Part shown: positions 42,625-52,308 of the stretch, piece after piece | Layout: the number at the start of each line of letters is the position of its first letter | Numbering within the stretch: position 1 is the first letter of the stretch | Assembly (NCBI RefSeq): GCF_003337235.1 | Contig: NZ_QPJC01000002.1 | Span: 248,001-312,000 of the forward strand | Reading direction: 5' to 3' | DNA: 64,000 nucleotides | From: Halopolyspora algeriensis | Lineage (GTDB): Bacteria > Actinomycetota > Actinomycetes > Mycobacteriales > Pseudonocardiaceae | Made by a program: the position numbers and the translations under genes | Notes under the pieces: generated by a model | Databases searched by the model: none | Seen by the model: the letters and a program-made list of their open reading frames with translations, nothing else | What the model was told of the DNA's origin: nothing

Positions 42625-43515
42625 TCAGTCGCCGAGGCCCAGCACCCGGAGTGCGTTGTCCTTGAAGATCAGCGGGCGGACCTCGTCTTTGATGTCGAGC
42701 TTGTCGAAGTCGCGCATCCAGCGGTCGGGTTGGATGACGGGGAAGTCCGAGCCGAACAGCACTTTGTGCCGCAGGAACGAGTTGGCGGCCTGCACCAGTT
42801 GCGGCGGGAAGTACTTCGGCGACCAGCCCGACAGGTCGATGTGGACGTTGGGTTTGTGGGAGGCGCTGGAGATTGCTGCGTCCTGCCAGGGCACCGACGG
42901 GTGAGCCATGATGATGGTCAGCTCGGGGAAGTCGGCGGCGACGTCGTCGAGCAGCATCGGGTCGGAGTAGCGCAGCTTGATGCCGTGCCCGCCGGGCAGT
43001 CCGGCGCCGATGCCGGTCTGCCCGGTGTGGAACAGGGCGGGCACCCCGCATTCGGCCAGCGTTTCGTACAGGGGGTAGAAGTCGCGGTTGTTGGGTTCGA
43101 ATCCCTGCAGGCTGGGGTGGAACTTGAACCCTTTGATCCCGTAGTCGTCGACGAGTGTGCGCACGCGCTTGATGGCCGTTTTGCCCTGCCAGGGGTCGAC
43201 GGAGCCGAAGGGGATGAGCACGTCGTTGTGGCGGGCGGCGCCTTCGGCGATCTCCTCGACGGAGTTGACCGGGTGACCGGTGGCGGAGGAGGCGTCGACG
43301 GTGAACACGATCGCGGCCATGTTGCGCTCGCGGTAGTGCTCGGCCATGGTCTCCAGGCTCGGGGTGCGCTCCTGGCCGGACTTGAAGTACTTCTCCGAGG
43401 CCGTGATCAACTCGTCGTCGAGCGATTTGTGGCCGCAGCCGTCGATTTCGACGTGGGTGTGCACGTCCAGCGCGGTGATGGCCTCGGAGTCGAGGCCGTA
43501 TTCGTAGCGGCTCAT
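42625..43515 (-). CDS. Amidohydrolase family C-C hydrolase (CouO/PhdC-like)
   Basis: 296 aa TIM-barrel amidohydrolase of the ACMSD/resorcylate-decarboxylase branch. The N-terminal metal motif is ALDVHTHVEIDG (HxH), then GIKGFKFHPSLQGFEPNNRD, PALFHTGQTG, IIMAHPSVPWQDAA and FGSDFPVIQPDRW (late Asp). In the hydroxycinnamate pathway a protein of this type replaces thiolase and hydrolytically splits the 3-ketoacyl-CoA to an aromatic acid and acetyl-CoA. ATG 43515 overlaps the SDR stop (ATGA), so the two are coupled. No thiolase gene is present in the cluster, which supports this role. Confidence 0.78.
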   Translation of the reverse strand: MSRYEYGLDSEAITALDVHTHVEIDGCGHKSLDDELITASEKYFKSGQERTPSLETMAEHYRERNMAAIVFTVDASSATGHPVNSVEEIAEGAARHNDVLIPFGSVDPWQGKTAIKRVRTLVDDYGIKGFKFHPSLQGFEPNNRDFYPLYETLAECGVPALFHTGQTGIGAGLPGGHGIKLRYSDPMLLDDVAADFPELTIIMAHPSVPWQDAAISSASHKPNVHIDLSGWSPKYFPPQLVQAANSFLRHKVLFGSDFPVIQPDRWMRDFDKLDIKDEVRPLIFKDNALRVLGLGD

Positions 43516-44423
43516 TGCGCGGATGCCTCCTCGGGGAGTTTCTCGCCGACGGATTCGAGGTGATCGGCGAAAGTGGTCGGCCATTCCTGCTCGATCGCCT
43601 CGGCGTCCCAGCCGCCGTCGTGGTAGGCGGTGGTGGTCATGTCCGGGTGCGACCACAGCGCCAGGCGGTCGCCGCCGACGCCGACGGCTTGGCCGGTGAC
43701 CTCGGCGGCGGCGTCACCTGCGAGGAAGGCCACGATGCCTGCGGCGTCTTCGGGGCCGCCGAAACCGAGCTCGCGGCGGGCGAAGGACGGCAGCTGTTCA
43801 CCGTTGTGCATGGCTTCGACGTAGGGCTTGAGGAACGGCACCGTTTCGGTCATCGCGGTGGCCGCCACCGGCACGACCGCGTTGACGGTGATGTTCGCCC
43901 GCTGCAGTTCCATGGCCCAGGTGCGGACCATGCCGAGGATGCCCGCCTTGGCGCCGGAGTAGTTGGTCTGGCCGAAGTTGCCGCGCTGGCCGGCCGGGGA
44001 GCCGATGCAGATGATGCGGCCGCCCTCGCCCTGTTCGCGCATCCTGATCGCCGCGGCGCGCACGCAGGTGAACGTGCCGCGCATGTGCACGTTCAGCACC
44101 TGGTCGAAGTCCTCGTCGGTCATCTTCCACACGACCTTGTCGCGCAGCATGCCGGCGTTGGTGACCAGGATGTCCAACCGTCCGAAGGTCTCGACGGCAC
44201 CGTCGACCAGTGCCTGGGCGACCTCCGTGCTGCCCACGGCGCCGGTGACGGCATGCGCCTTGCCGCCTTCGGCGGTGATCGCGGCGACGGCGGCGTTGGC
44301 GGTGTCGGCGTTGATGTCGTTGACCACGACCGCGGCACCACGCCGGGCGAGTTCCCGGGCGTAGGCCAGACCGAGTCCCTGGCCGCTGCCGGTGACGATG
44401 GCGACCTTGCCGGTGAGATCCAT
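43512..44423 (-). CDS. SDR 3-hydroxyacyl-CoA dehydrogenase (CouN/PhdB-like)
   Basis: 303 aa short-chain dehydrogenase of the MFE-2 dehydrogenase type. The start VAIVTGSGQGLGLAYARELA and VVVNDI point to NAD binding. Then come VTNAGMLRDKVVWKMTDEDF, a catalytic Ser in GSPAGQRGNFGQ and YSGAK (YxxxK). It oxidises the 3-hydroxyacyl-CoA made by the MaoC hydratase. First gene of the leftward operon. ATG 44423 follows AGGAG, with a MarR operator 54 bp upstream. Confidence 0.85.
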   Translation of the reverse strand: MDLTGKVAIVTGSGQGLGLAYARELARRGAAVVVNDINADTANAAVAAITAEGGKAHAVTGAVGSTEVAQALVDGAVETFGRLDILVTNAGMLRDKVVWKMTDEDFDQVLNVHMRGTFTCVRAAAIRMREQGEGGRIICIGSPAGQRGNFGQTNYSGAKAGILGMVRTWAMELQRANITVNAVVPVAATAMTETVPFLKPYVEAMHNGEQLPSFARRELGFGGPEDAAGIVAFLAGDAAAEVTGQAVGVGGDRLALWSHPDMTTTAYHDGGWDAEAIEQEWPTTFADHLESVGEKLPEEASAQ

Positions 44424-44476
44424 GGCGACTCCTGATGTTCGAGGCCGATTGCCTAATTTAGATGAAAACAACTACT

Positions 44477-44491
44477 ATTGAGAATGTCAAT
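44477..44491. promoter_or_regulatory. MarR-type operator, copy 1
   Basis: ATTGAGAATGTCAAT has 5-bp inverted arms ATTGA/TCAAT. It lies between the divergent SDR and MarR genes. The same 15-mer, apart from two central bases, recurs at 49388-49402 before the other operon of the cluster. Confidence 0.75.
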
Positions 44492-44538
44492 GATTGATGA
44501 ATGGTGTATTGTGCGCGGTACGAACGAGAGGACTGTTG

Positions 44539-45015
44539 ATGAGTACGAACCATCCGTTGGCCGAGGACCTCGGCTTCCTGCTGTCCCGGGCCAGTGGCGT
44601 GGTGGCCCGCTCGGCCAGCGCGTCGCTGGCGCCGCTGGGATTGCGGGTGCGCTCCTACTCGGTGCTGGCCTTCGCCGGCGAGGACAGCGCCGGGGTGACC
44701 CAGCGACGTCTGGCCGCCCTGATGGGGTTGGATCCCAGCCAAGTCGTGGCCCTGGTCGACGATCTGGAAAGCAGCGGTCTCGTCACCCGAGCCCCCGACC
44801 CGACCGACCGCCGCAACAAGCTGATCATCGCCACCGAGAAGGGGCACCGGATTCGCGAGGAGGCCCAGCAGCGGGTGGATCGGGCGCAAAGCGGCCACTT
44901 CGACGGGGTGCCGCAGCAGCACCTGGAGCAGTTGCGCTCCATGCTGCGACGCATTGCGATCCCGGAGGAGGTGCCGGCGGGCTCCGGTACCGAGTCGGCG
45001 AGCGGTGCGCAGTGA
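44539..45015 (+). CDS. MarR family regulator (CouR/PhdR-like)
   Basis: 158 aa winged helix. It has the pattern RLAALMGLDPSQVVALVDDL with ESSGLVTRAPDPTDRRNKLI, the DPTDRR wing being the MarR hallmark. ATG 44539 follows GAGAGGA; an in-frame ATG at 44494 is inside the operator region. By analogy with CouR, it probably represses both operons and is released by an aryl-CoA thioester made by the ligase. The operator palindromes at both promoters support one regulator for both. Confidence 0.87.
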   Translation: MSTNHPLAEDLGFLLSRASGVVARSASASLAPLGLRVRSYSVLAFAGEDSAGVTQRRLAALMGLDPSQVVALVDDLESSGLVTRAPDPTDRRNKLIIATEKGHRIREEAQQRVDRAQSGHFDGVPQQHLEQLRSMLRRIAIPEEVPAGSGTESASGAQ

Positions 45016-45099
45016 CGGTCGACCCCCGGGGCGCCGAAGCGGCCCCGGGTCGATGACCTCGACGAGACGCCATCACTGCTCGAGACGCGGAGAGACCTG

Positions 45100-46422
45100 T
45101 CAGAACTTTTCCTGGGTGAGCTCGTTGTCCTTGCTTTCGCGGGTGAGCAGGATGGCCACCATGCTGGCCGAGCTCACTGCGGCGAGGATCCCGAAAACGG
45201 ACAGGATGTTCTTGCCGGAGGCGGCATACAGCGAGGTGAGCAGTATCGGGGTCAGTCCGGCACCGATGAGGGTGGCGAGCTGGTATCCCAGAGAGGCGCC
45301 GGTGTAGCGGGCCGTGGTGCCGAACTGCTCGGAGATGAACGCCGCCATCGGACCGTAGGTCATGGCGTGGCAGTTCAGACCCAAGAAAAAGGCCAAGAAG
45401 ATGAGCACCACGTTTCCCGAAGCCACCCAGTGCAGGATCGGGTACAGCAGGGCTGTGAAGAGGACGAGACCGGCGACCATGACGGGGCGTCGGCCGAGGG
45501 TGTCGGACAGGCGCCCCAGGCCGATGACCGTGAAGATCTGGCTGAAGGAAGCCAGGCTGAAGCAGAACAGAAGGACCGACTCCTCGGATCCCTGGGCCGC
45601 TCCGTAGGTGATCGCGAAGGTCGCGAACAAAATCTGCATCGCGAAGCTCGCGCTGCATCCGAACGTGGTCAACAGCAAGTTCTTCGGCCGGCGCAGCACC
45701 TGCAGGACCGGCACGGTGGGTTTCTTCCCGGTGGGTTCGGCCGTCGCCGCCCGGAAGATCGGACTCTCCGAGACACGGGCGCGAACGAACAAACCGACGA
45801 CCAGCAACACTCCGGACAGCAGGAAAGGCACGCGCCAACCCCAGTTCAGGAACTGGTCGCGGGGCAGGGATGAGAAAATGCCCATCATCACGGTACCCAG
45901 CACCGCGCCGGTGGGGGCTCCGGCGTTGGTGAACGAGGCGGCGAACCCGCGCCGCTTCTTCTCCGAGTGTTCCAGGGCCATCAGCGCGGCACCGCCCCAC
46001 TCGCCACCGAGGGCCACGCCCTGCCCGATCCGGAGCAGGACCAGAAGGATCGCTGCCCAGGACCCGATGAGAGCGGGCGGTGGGATGAGGCCGATGCAGA
46101 AGGAAGCCAGTCCCATGATGCTCATGGAGATGAGCAGCATCCGCTTGCGTCCGAGGCGGTCACCGAAGTGCCCGAAGAGCGCGCCACCGAGTGGGCGGGC
46201 GAGGTAGCCGGCGGCGAAGGTCCCGTAGGAGGCCACCGTGGCCGCCAGCGGATCGAGTCCGGCAAAGAAGACCGGACCGAAGACCAGCGAGGCGGCGGTG
46301 GCGTAGAGGAGGAAATCGTAGAACTCGATCGTGCTGCCGAGGTAACTCGACAGTACGACTCTTCGGATTTCTTTTCTGCGTTGCGCAGCCGGCATGGCGG
46401 CGGCGACATCGGTGACCGTCAT
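45100..46422 (-). CDS. MFS transporter, metabolite:H+ symporter type (CouT/PhdT-like)
   Basis: 440 aa, twelve predicted membrane helices. The MHS-family loop GHFGDRLGRKRMLLISM and the start SYLGSTIEFYDFLLYATAAS are typical of aromatic-acid/sugar-acid symporters. The second signature RLSDTLGRRPVMVAGLVLF is in the C-terminal half. It lies downstream of the CoA ligase and would import the hydroxycinnamate-type acid. ATG 46422 follows GGGAG. Confidence 0.88.
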   Translation of the reverse strand: MTVTDVAAAMPAAQRRKEIRRVVLSSYLGSTIEFYDFLLYATAASLVFGPVFFAGLDPLAATVASYGTFAAGYLARPLGGALFGHFGDRLGRKRMLLISMSIMGLASFCIGLIPPPALIGSWAAILLVLLRIGQGVALGGEWGGAALMALEHSEKKRRGFAASFTNAGAPTGAVLGTVMMGIFSSLPRDQFLNWGWRVPFLLSGVLLVVGLFVRARVSESPIFRAATAEPTGKKPTVPVLQVLRRPKNLLLTTFGCSASFAMQILFATFAITYGAAQGSEESVLLFCFSLASFSQIFTVIGLGRLSDTLGRRPVMVAGLVLFTALLYPILHWVASGNVVLIFLAFFLGLNCHAMTYGPMAAFISEQFGTTARYTGASLGYQLATLIGAGLTPILLTSLYAASGKNILSVFGILAAVSSASMVAILLTRESKDNELTQEKF

Positions 46423-46534
46423 GGATACTCCCGGTCGGTGGTGGGCGGTTTTCGGGCAGGATCGGGTGCGACAGCGAGTCCCGGATGAAGAAAGTCCCGG
46501 GGATCGAAGGTGTTTGGAGCCTGCGGTCGAGGAG

Positions 46535-48058
46535 TTATCCGGCGTAGTGTTCGCGGAGTTCGTGCTTGCGGATCTTGCCGCTGGCGTTGCGCGGGATCTC
46601 GTCGAGAACGAGGAACGTTTTGGGGATCTTGTACTTGGCGAGGCGTTCGGTGAGGAAATCAACCATGTCCTGTTCGGACAGATGGGTGCCGCTTTCGAGG
46701 GTGACGGCGGCGCGACCGACCTCACCCCACTTCTCGTCGGGAACGCCGAAGACCGCGCAGCTTGCCACGCCGGGCAGGTCCATCAGCGCGGCCTCCACCT
46801 CGGCGGGGTAGATGTTCTCGCCACCGGAGATGATCATGTCCTTCATCCGGTCGACGACGGTCACGAAGCCGTCCGCGTCGGCGACCCCGACATCTCCGGA
46901 GCGGAACCAGCCCTCATCTGCGGAAGCATCGGCGGTGGCGTCCGGGCGGTTCCAGTAGTCGCGCATGACGTTGGGACCGCAGATCTGGATCTCACCGCGC
47001 TGCCCGGGATCCACCGGTTCGCCTTCCGAATCGGCCAGACGGACGTCGGTGAAGAAGTGCGGAACACCGGCGGTGCCCAGCTTGTGCTCGACGTTGCCGG
47101 GGGTGAGGATGAGCGCGCCCGGACCGGTTTCGGTCAGGCCGTAGGCCTGGCACAGCTTGATCCCGCGGTCGGCGTAGGTGCGCAGGGTGCGCGGCGGGAC
47201 CGGTGCGGCGGCGACGATCATCCGGCGGATCGACGACAGGTCCGTGGCCTCCCAGTTCGGGTGGCTGCTGAGGGAATCGCACATCGTCGGCGCGCCGAAC
47301 ATGTAGGTGATGCCCTCGCGTTCGACGACGCTCAGCACCCGCTCGGCGTCGAAACCCTCCTCGACGCACACGGTGCCGCCCTTGAGCAGGGTGGGCAGCG
47401 CGACGAAATCCAGGGCCGCGGTGTGGAACAGCGGCGCGCAGACCAGCGACACCTCGTCGCTGAGCAGGTCGAGGTCGACGATCGCGTTCATCGCGGAGAA
47501 CACGATGTTGCCGTGGGTGAGCACCACACCCTTGGGGCGTCCGGTGGTGCCGGAGGTGTACATGATGAAGCACGGATCGTCATGGGAGACCGGCTCGTCG
47601 ATGCGCGCCGTGTCGGCACCGGCGATGATCTCCTCGTAACCGACGGCGTCGGTGTCGGGCGTGCCGTCGACGACGACCCGCTGTGGCGTTCCGGCCTGCT
47701 CGGCGGCTGCGATGCCGACCTCGGTCAGCTCGGCGGAGTGGAGGAACACCGAGACACCCGCGTCCTGCAGGGAGAACGCGACCTCGGGAGCCGTCAGACG
47801 TGCGTTGAGCGGGACGAAGATCGCTCCCAGCAGGCCCGAGGCGAACAGTGCCTCGAGATAGGAGGGATGGTTCCTGCTCAACAGGGCCACGCGGTCACCC
47901 TTACCGACACCGAGGTCGCGCAGGGCATGGGCCAGGCGCGTCACCCGGTCGTCGAGCTGGGCGTAGCTCCGGTTTTCCCCGCGGAAGGTGATCGCGGTCT
48001 TGTCGGGATTCAGCCGGAGCCGGCGGTAGGGCCAGGAGCCCACACCTTCATTGCGCAT
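46535..48058 (-). CDS. Aryl/acyl-CoA ligase (AMP-forming; CouL/PhdA-like)
   Basis: 507 aa ANL enzyme. The ATP loop is MYTSGTTGRPKGVVLTHGN; A5 motif AYGLTETGPGALIL; A7-A8 DEGWFRSGDVGVADADGFVT with DRMKDMIISGGENIYPAEVE; and the late catalytic Lys in IPRNASGKIRKHELR. It activates a carboxylic acid to its CoA thioester, here most likely a cinnamate or phenylpropionate. ATG 48058 follows AAGGAG. Flanked by the dehydrogenase and transporter in one operon. Confidence 0.88.
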   Translation of the reverse strand: MRNEGVGSWPYRRLRLNPDKTAITFRGENRSYAQLDDRVTRLAHALRDLGVGKGDRVALLSRNHPSYLEALFASGLLGAIFVPLNARLTAPEVAFSLQDAGVSVFLHSAELTEVGIAAAEQAGTPQRVVVDGTPDTDAVGYEEIIAGADTARIDEPVSHDDPCFIMYTSGTTGRPKGVVLTHGNIVFSAMNAIVDLDLLSDEVSLVCAPLFHTAALDFVALPTLLKGGTVCVEEGFDAERVLSVVEREGITYMFGAPTMCDSLSSHPNWEATDLSSIRRMIVAAAPVPPRTLRTYADRGIKLCQAYGLTETGPGALILTPGNVEHKLGTAGVPHFFTDVRLADSEGEPVDPGQRGEIQICGPNVMRDYWNRPDATADASADEGWFRSGDVGVADADGFVTVVDRMKDMIISGGENIYPAEVEAALMDLPGVASCAVFGVPDEKWGEVGRAAVTLESGTHLSEQDMVDFLTERLAKYKIPKTFLVLDEIPRNASGKIRKHELREHYAG

Positions 48059-48086
48059 GGTTGCGTCTCCTTGCGGAAAATGCGGA

Positions 48087-49253
48087 CTATTGTTTGGTGA
48101 GCTTGCGGCCGATGATTTCCTTCATGATCTCGGTGGTGCCCGCGTACAGGGTGCCGCCGCGACAATCGAGGTAGTCCTGTGCGACGTCGTACTCGGCCAT
48201 GAAGCCGTAGCCTCCGTGCAGTTGCAGGCAGCGTCCGACGACCTTCTGCTGCAGTTCGGTCACCCACCACTTGGCCATCGCCGCGGTGACCTCGTCGAGC
48301 TTTCCGGCGGAGGCGTCGAGAATGCAGCGGTCGACGAAGGTCTGGGCGATCTCGATCTCGGTGGCCAGTTCGGCGAGGTAGAAGCGGTTGGCCTGGAAGT
48401 CGGCGATTCGCCTGCCGAAAGCCGTGCGCTGGCAGCTGTGGCTCAGTCCCTGCTCGAAGGTGCGCCGCAGGGCCGCCATCGCGGTGACCGCCACGCTGAG
48501 CCGTTCCTGCGGCAGGTTTCCCCGCAGGTACTCGAAGCCCCTGTTCTCCTCGCCGAGGATGTTGGCTCGGGGCACGCGGGCGTTGTCGAAGGCGAGTTCG
48601 GCGGTGTCCTGTGCGGACAGACCGACCTTGCGCAGCGGGCCGCTGCGGGTGAACCCGGGGGTGTCGGCGTCGACGAGGACGATGCTCATGCCCTGCCGCC
48701 CGGCGGAGGGGTCGGTACGTGCCACGACCAGGAAGACATCGGCGATCATGCCGTTGCTGATGAAGGTCTTGGCGCCGTTGAGCACGAGGTCGTCGCCGTC
48801 GGGGATCGCCGTGGTGGTGATGGCGGCGAGGTCGCTGCCTGCCTCGGGCTCGGTCATCGCCAGGGCGCCGATGAGTTCCCCGGAGCACAGCGGTGCCAGC
48901 CGGCGCTGCTTCTGTTCGTCGTCGGCCAGGGAAGTCAGATAGGGCGCGACGAGATCGTTGAAGCCGCTGAGGTTCATCGCCACCGCGGTGGCGCCGACCC
49001 GGCCGAGTTCCTCGATGAGCACGGCGTGGAACCGGAAGTCGTCGACCCCGCCGCCGTTGTACTTCTCCTCGGCGCTGATGCCGAGCAGCCCCAGCTCACC
49101 GGCACGGCGGTAGATGTCGCGGTCGACGTGCCCCTGCTCGGCCCACTTCTCCAGGTACGGAGCGACTTCCTGCTCGGCGAAGGCGCGTGTGCTCTGGCGG
49201 AATATGTCGTGTTCGTCGTCGAAGATCGTCCGTTGCAGCGAGACCGAACTCAT
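48087..49253 (-). CDS. Acyl-CoA dehydrogenase of the aromatic side-chain cluster
   Basis: 388 aa. FAD motif AMTEPEAGSDLAAITTTAIP, KTFISNGMIADVFLVVART, LGEENRGFEYLRGNLPQERL and the C-terminal GGYGFMAEYDVAQDY are standard. The catalytic Glu likely lies in LYAGTTEIMKEIIGRKL. It would desaturate phenylpropionyl-CoA-like substrates to cinnamoyl-CoA, letting saturated acids enter the same path. First gene of the leftward operon. ATG 49253 follows GAGGAGAGGA. The shared MarR palindrome lies 135 bp upstream. Confidence 0.87.
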   Translation of the reverse strand: MSSVSLQRTIFDDEHDIFRQSTRAFAEQEVAPYLEKWAEQGHVDRDIYRRAGELGLLGISAEEKYNGGGVDDFRFHAVLIEELGRVGATAVAMNLSGFNDLVAPYLTSLADDEQKQRRLAPLCSGELIGALAMTEPEAGSDLAAITTTAIPDGDDLVLNGAKTFISNGMIADVFLVVARTDPSAGRQGMSIVLVDADTPGFTRSGPLRKVGLSAQDTAELAFDNARVPRANILGEENRGFEYLRGNLPQERLSVAVTAMAALRRTFEQGLSHSCQRTAFGRRIADFQANRFYLAELATEIEIAQTFVDRCILDASAGKLDEVTAAMAKWWVTELQQKVVGRCLQLHGGYGFMAEYDVAQDYLDCRGGTLYAGTTEIMKEIIGRKLTKQ

Positions 49254-49387
49254 GCTCGTCCTCTCCTCGTGTCCGGAGCAGGTCGCACCGTGATCCGCCG
49301 GACTGGTGGAGCCTGCCGCGCACGACCGCCGTGGCCGTGAAGCTTCGGCACGGTTTCCATGGTGCGAATCACAGGGAAACACCAACC

Positions 49388-49402
49388 ATTGAATATGTCA
49401 AT
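49388..49402. promoter_or_regulatory. MarR-type operator, copy 2
   Basis: ATTGAATATGTCAAT is an inverted repeat with the same arms as the copy at 44477-44491. It precedes the dehydrogenase-ligase-transporter operon and indicates joint control. Confidence 0.75.
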
Positions 49403-49486
49403 GGAGTTATTTCTCAATGGTCTGGCGGCGAGCTCCGTCCGGCGGTGCTCGGGCTCGGCTCCGCGGCGCATTCGGGAAGGACGGTG

Positions 49487-52243
49487 CTATGCCCTGTCGT
49501 CGCCGGGCTCGGTGCGGAAGCGCGCGGCGAGCTCGCCGCGCGAGCCGATGCCCAGCTTGGCGTAGATCCGTGTGAGGTGGAACTGCACCGTCTTCACCGA
49601 CACGAACAGTTCCACGGCGGCCTGCTTGTTGCTCATGCCCGCGGCCACGAGCTCGGCCACGGCCTGTTCCTGGGCGGTGAGCTGCGTGAGATCGGCACCC
49701 GAGCGTTGGGCCTTGAGGCCGCTCGCCTTCAGTTCGCGGTCACAGCGTTCGACATAGGCTCGGGCGCCCAGGGTCGCGTAGGCGTCTCTGGCGTTGCGCA
49801 GGACGACATCGGCTTCCCGTCGCTTGCCCGCTCGGCGCAAGGTCTGCCCGTAGGCGAAATTCACCCGCGCCCGGTCGTAGGGCAGTGGCAAGTCGGTGAG
49901 CTGGGCAAGAGCGTTGCCGAAGTGGCCCTTCGCCGCCTCGATATCGCCTTCCGTCCCCGCGATGCGCCCGCGTACGTAGCCCAGGCGCGCCAGGGTGGAA
50001 CGATGCCCCCGCTCGGCAGCCAGGGCCTCGTACGGGGTCAAGAAGGCGTCGGCCTCCGCTGCCCGGTTGGTCATGACGAGCGCGTTGGCGTAGACGTCCT
50101 GCCAGGGCCAGAGGCCGGGTTCGTCGATTCCCTGCCGTGGCTGTATCTGGAGGAGGGGTTCCAGGGAGCGGATGACGGTCTCGTAGTCGGCACGGGCTTC
50201 GGCGTACTGGGCTCGCGCCAGGCAGGCGGGCACCAGCATGATCTCGTAGGTGTGTGCTGCCACCGAGGCCCGCTGCAGGTGCTCGTGCGCGGCTTCCCAG
50301 TTTCCGCGCAGGGCATGGGTCTGGGCTCCGGTCCAGTGCACCAGGGGACGCACCAGCTCCAACCCCGTGTGCTCCAGTTGCGTCACGGCGCGGTCGACGG
50401 TGTGCATGGCATCGTCCCAGGCACCGAGGACGAACTCCGCCCGGGCCAGCCAGGCCTGCGCCCACAGCGAGATCCGCGCGGACCCCCTGCGGTACCTGGT
50501 GGGGGAGGCGCCTTCCAGTTCCCTTCGGGCGGTTTGCGGGTCGTCGAGGGCCAGATCCAGCCAGCCCTTGCCCATCTGCACCCGTTGCAACTGGGCTCCG
50601 GCGCCGACTTTCGCCGAGACTTCCCGATAGGCGGATTTGGCTTCCCGGATCCGTCCGGTCGCGGCCAGGCCGAGCCCTATGATGGCTTCCGATTCGATGG
50701 CCGACGGGTTCTGAGGATCCACCGCCAGCTCCACGGCCCGGCGGGCCCATGTGACCAAGTCGGCTCCATGCAGGCGACTCAACGAGTGCAGCACCCGGCG
50801 TTGACAGATCAGGGCGGCCGTGTCCGGTTCCCGGTTCGGGTCACATTGCTGCCAGGCGCGTGCCAGGAGCAGCTCCGCTTCGTCCGGACGGCCGAGCAGG
50901 ATGGCGAGGTAGCCGAGCACGGCATCGCGGGGAGCGCCGGCCGGAAAGCTTTCGATGGCCGGGGAGAATGCGATGGCCTTGGGCAACTCACCCGCACCGA
51001 CCAGGGCATCGACGGCTCGGACCAAGCGGCGCTCGCGGTCCGCCTGGGCGGGGCTGAGGCGGATCGCGCTGATCAGTGCGTCGCCGACGGCCGACCACGC
51101 TCCCAGGGCGGCTTGCCGGGAGGCGAACTCGTCGAGCTCATCGGCCAGACCCGCGTCCGCGAACGGGGCGGCTGCCACCCGATGCATCAGTCGTGTGCCC
51201 TCGTTCTCGGTGATCTCCGCTGCTTTCCGGTGCAACTCCTGACGTCGCAACGGCTGCAGGTCGGCGTAGACGGCGGCCTGTACGAGAGGGGACGGGAAAG
51301 TGAGTGTGGTCAAGCCGCGACCGACGCCGACGGTCAGCAGGCTCGCCTTGCTGGCCTCGTCCAGCGCGAGGACGGGTTCTTCGAGTTCCGCCAGTGCCGT
51401 GGCTTCGGTGAAGGAGATGGTCTGCCCCAGAACGGCGGCGGATTCGACCAGGGCACGTGCCGACGGGCCGCAGGCATGCATGGCGCGCACGACGGTGGCT
51501 GCCAGCTGCCGAGGTGCCGGCAGCATCGGTTGCCATTCCAGCCAGACCTCGGAGGGGGCCTCGTTCAGCAACTGCCTGACGTGGAGGGGGTTGCCGCGGG
51601 TGTGGTCCGACAGGCGCTGCGCGGTCGAGGAGGACAGGTCCACCCCGGCCCACCGGATGGCCAGGTCCTGCACTTCCGCGGGGGTCAGGGGTGCCACCCG
51701 CACGGTGGGACCACGGTGGCCGGAGAGGAACTCGTGGACCTCCGCCGGGGAGTTGTCCTGTCGGTCCTCCCGGGTGGCCAGAATGATCAGCACCTTCTCG
51801 CGGGCCATCCGTCGGAAGGCCGACGACAGTGCTCGCAGAGATTCGACGTCCGCCTGGTGAGCATCGTCGACGACGATCACCACCGGTTCTTGCTCCTGGA
51901 TCCGGGACCAGGAATCGAGCAGGTGACAGCCCGCGTCGACCGGATCCTGTTCCCCCTCGCACGGCCGGGCCGACGCGGCGAACTCCCCGGTGCCGCGCTT
52001 CAGCTGCTCCACGACACCGAAAGGCAGGGAGGATTCCCAGGAAACGCCGCTGGATCGGAAAACCCGAACGCCGCCCTGGTGCGCGAGGAACTGCTCCAGC
52101 AGTGTCGTCTTGCCGATTCCCGCGGGGCCTTCCACCAGGACCATGGTCGACCGCCCCCCGCGAGCAGTGGTGAGCAGGTGCTCCAGCTCGGAGAGTTCTC
52201 GTTGACGGCCGACCATGCCATGCAGTCCTTCGGAGTCCGTCAC
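49487..52243 (-). CDS. Large ATP-binding LuxR-family regulator of benzoate catabolism (BenR-like)
   Basis: About 918 aa LAL-type regulator. An N-terminal AAA module has Walker A EGPAGIGKTTLLEQFL and Walker B VVIVVDDAHQADVESLRALS; a long TPR-like helical middle follows; the C-terminal LuxR helix-turn-helix is LTAQEQAVAELVAAGMSNKQ with KTVQFHLTRIYAKLGIGSRG. The start is uncertain: GTG 52243, GTG 52285 or ATG 52216 (MVGRQREL) are all possible. It follows benD on the same strand. Corynebacterium glutamicum has a LuxR-type BenR in exactly this place, so it is probably the benzoate activator. Confidence 0.85.
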   Translation of the reverse strand: MTDSEGLHGMVGRQRELSELEHLLTTARGGRSTMVLVEGPAGIGKTTLLEQFLAHQGGVRVFRSSGVSWESSLPFGVVEQLKRGTGEFAASARPCEGEQDPVDAGCHLLDSWSRIQEQEPVVIVVDDAHQADVESLRALSSAFRRMAREKVLIILATREDRQDNSPAEVHEFLSGHRGPTVRVAPLTPAEVQDLAIRWAGVDLSSSTAQRLSDHTRGNPLHVRQLLNEAPSEVWLEWQPMLPAPRQLAATVVRAMHACGPSARALVESAAVLGQTISFTEATALAELEEPVLALDEASKASLLTVGVGRGLTTLTFPSPLVQAAVYADLQPLRRQELHRKAAEITENEGTRLMHRVAAAPFADAGLADELDEFASRQAALGAWSAVGDALISAIRLSPAQADRERRLVRAVDALVGAGELPKAIAFSPAIESFPAGAPRDAVLGYLAILLGRPDEAELLLARAWQQCDPNREPDTAALICQRRVLHSLSRLHGADLVTWARRAVELAVDPQNPSAIESEAIIGLGLAATGRIREAKSAYREVSAKVGAGAQLQRVQMGKGWLDLALDDPQTARRELEGASPTRYRRGSARISLWAQAWLARAEFVLGAWDDAMHTVDRAVTQLEHTGLELVRPLVHWTGAQTHALRGNWEAAHEHLQRASVAAHTYEIMLVPACLARAQYAEARADYETVIRSLEPLLQIQPRQGIDEPGLWPWQDVYANALVMTNRAAEADAFLTPYEALAAERGHRSTLARLGYVRGRIAGTEGDIEAAKGHFGNALAQLTDLPLPYDRARVNFAYGQTLRRAGKRREADVVLRNARDAYATLGARAYVERCDRELKASGLKAQRSGADLTQLTAQEQAVAELVAAGMSNKQAAVELFVSVKTVQFHLTRIYAKLGIGSRGELAARFRTEPGDDRA

Positions 52244-52308
52244 AGCGTCGACAGTAGTCCCGGCAATCGGCCGGGCACCGGGCACCGCGTCAGGTGTGGA
52301 ACGCTCTC

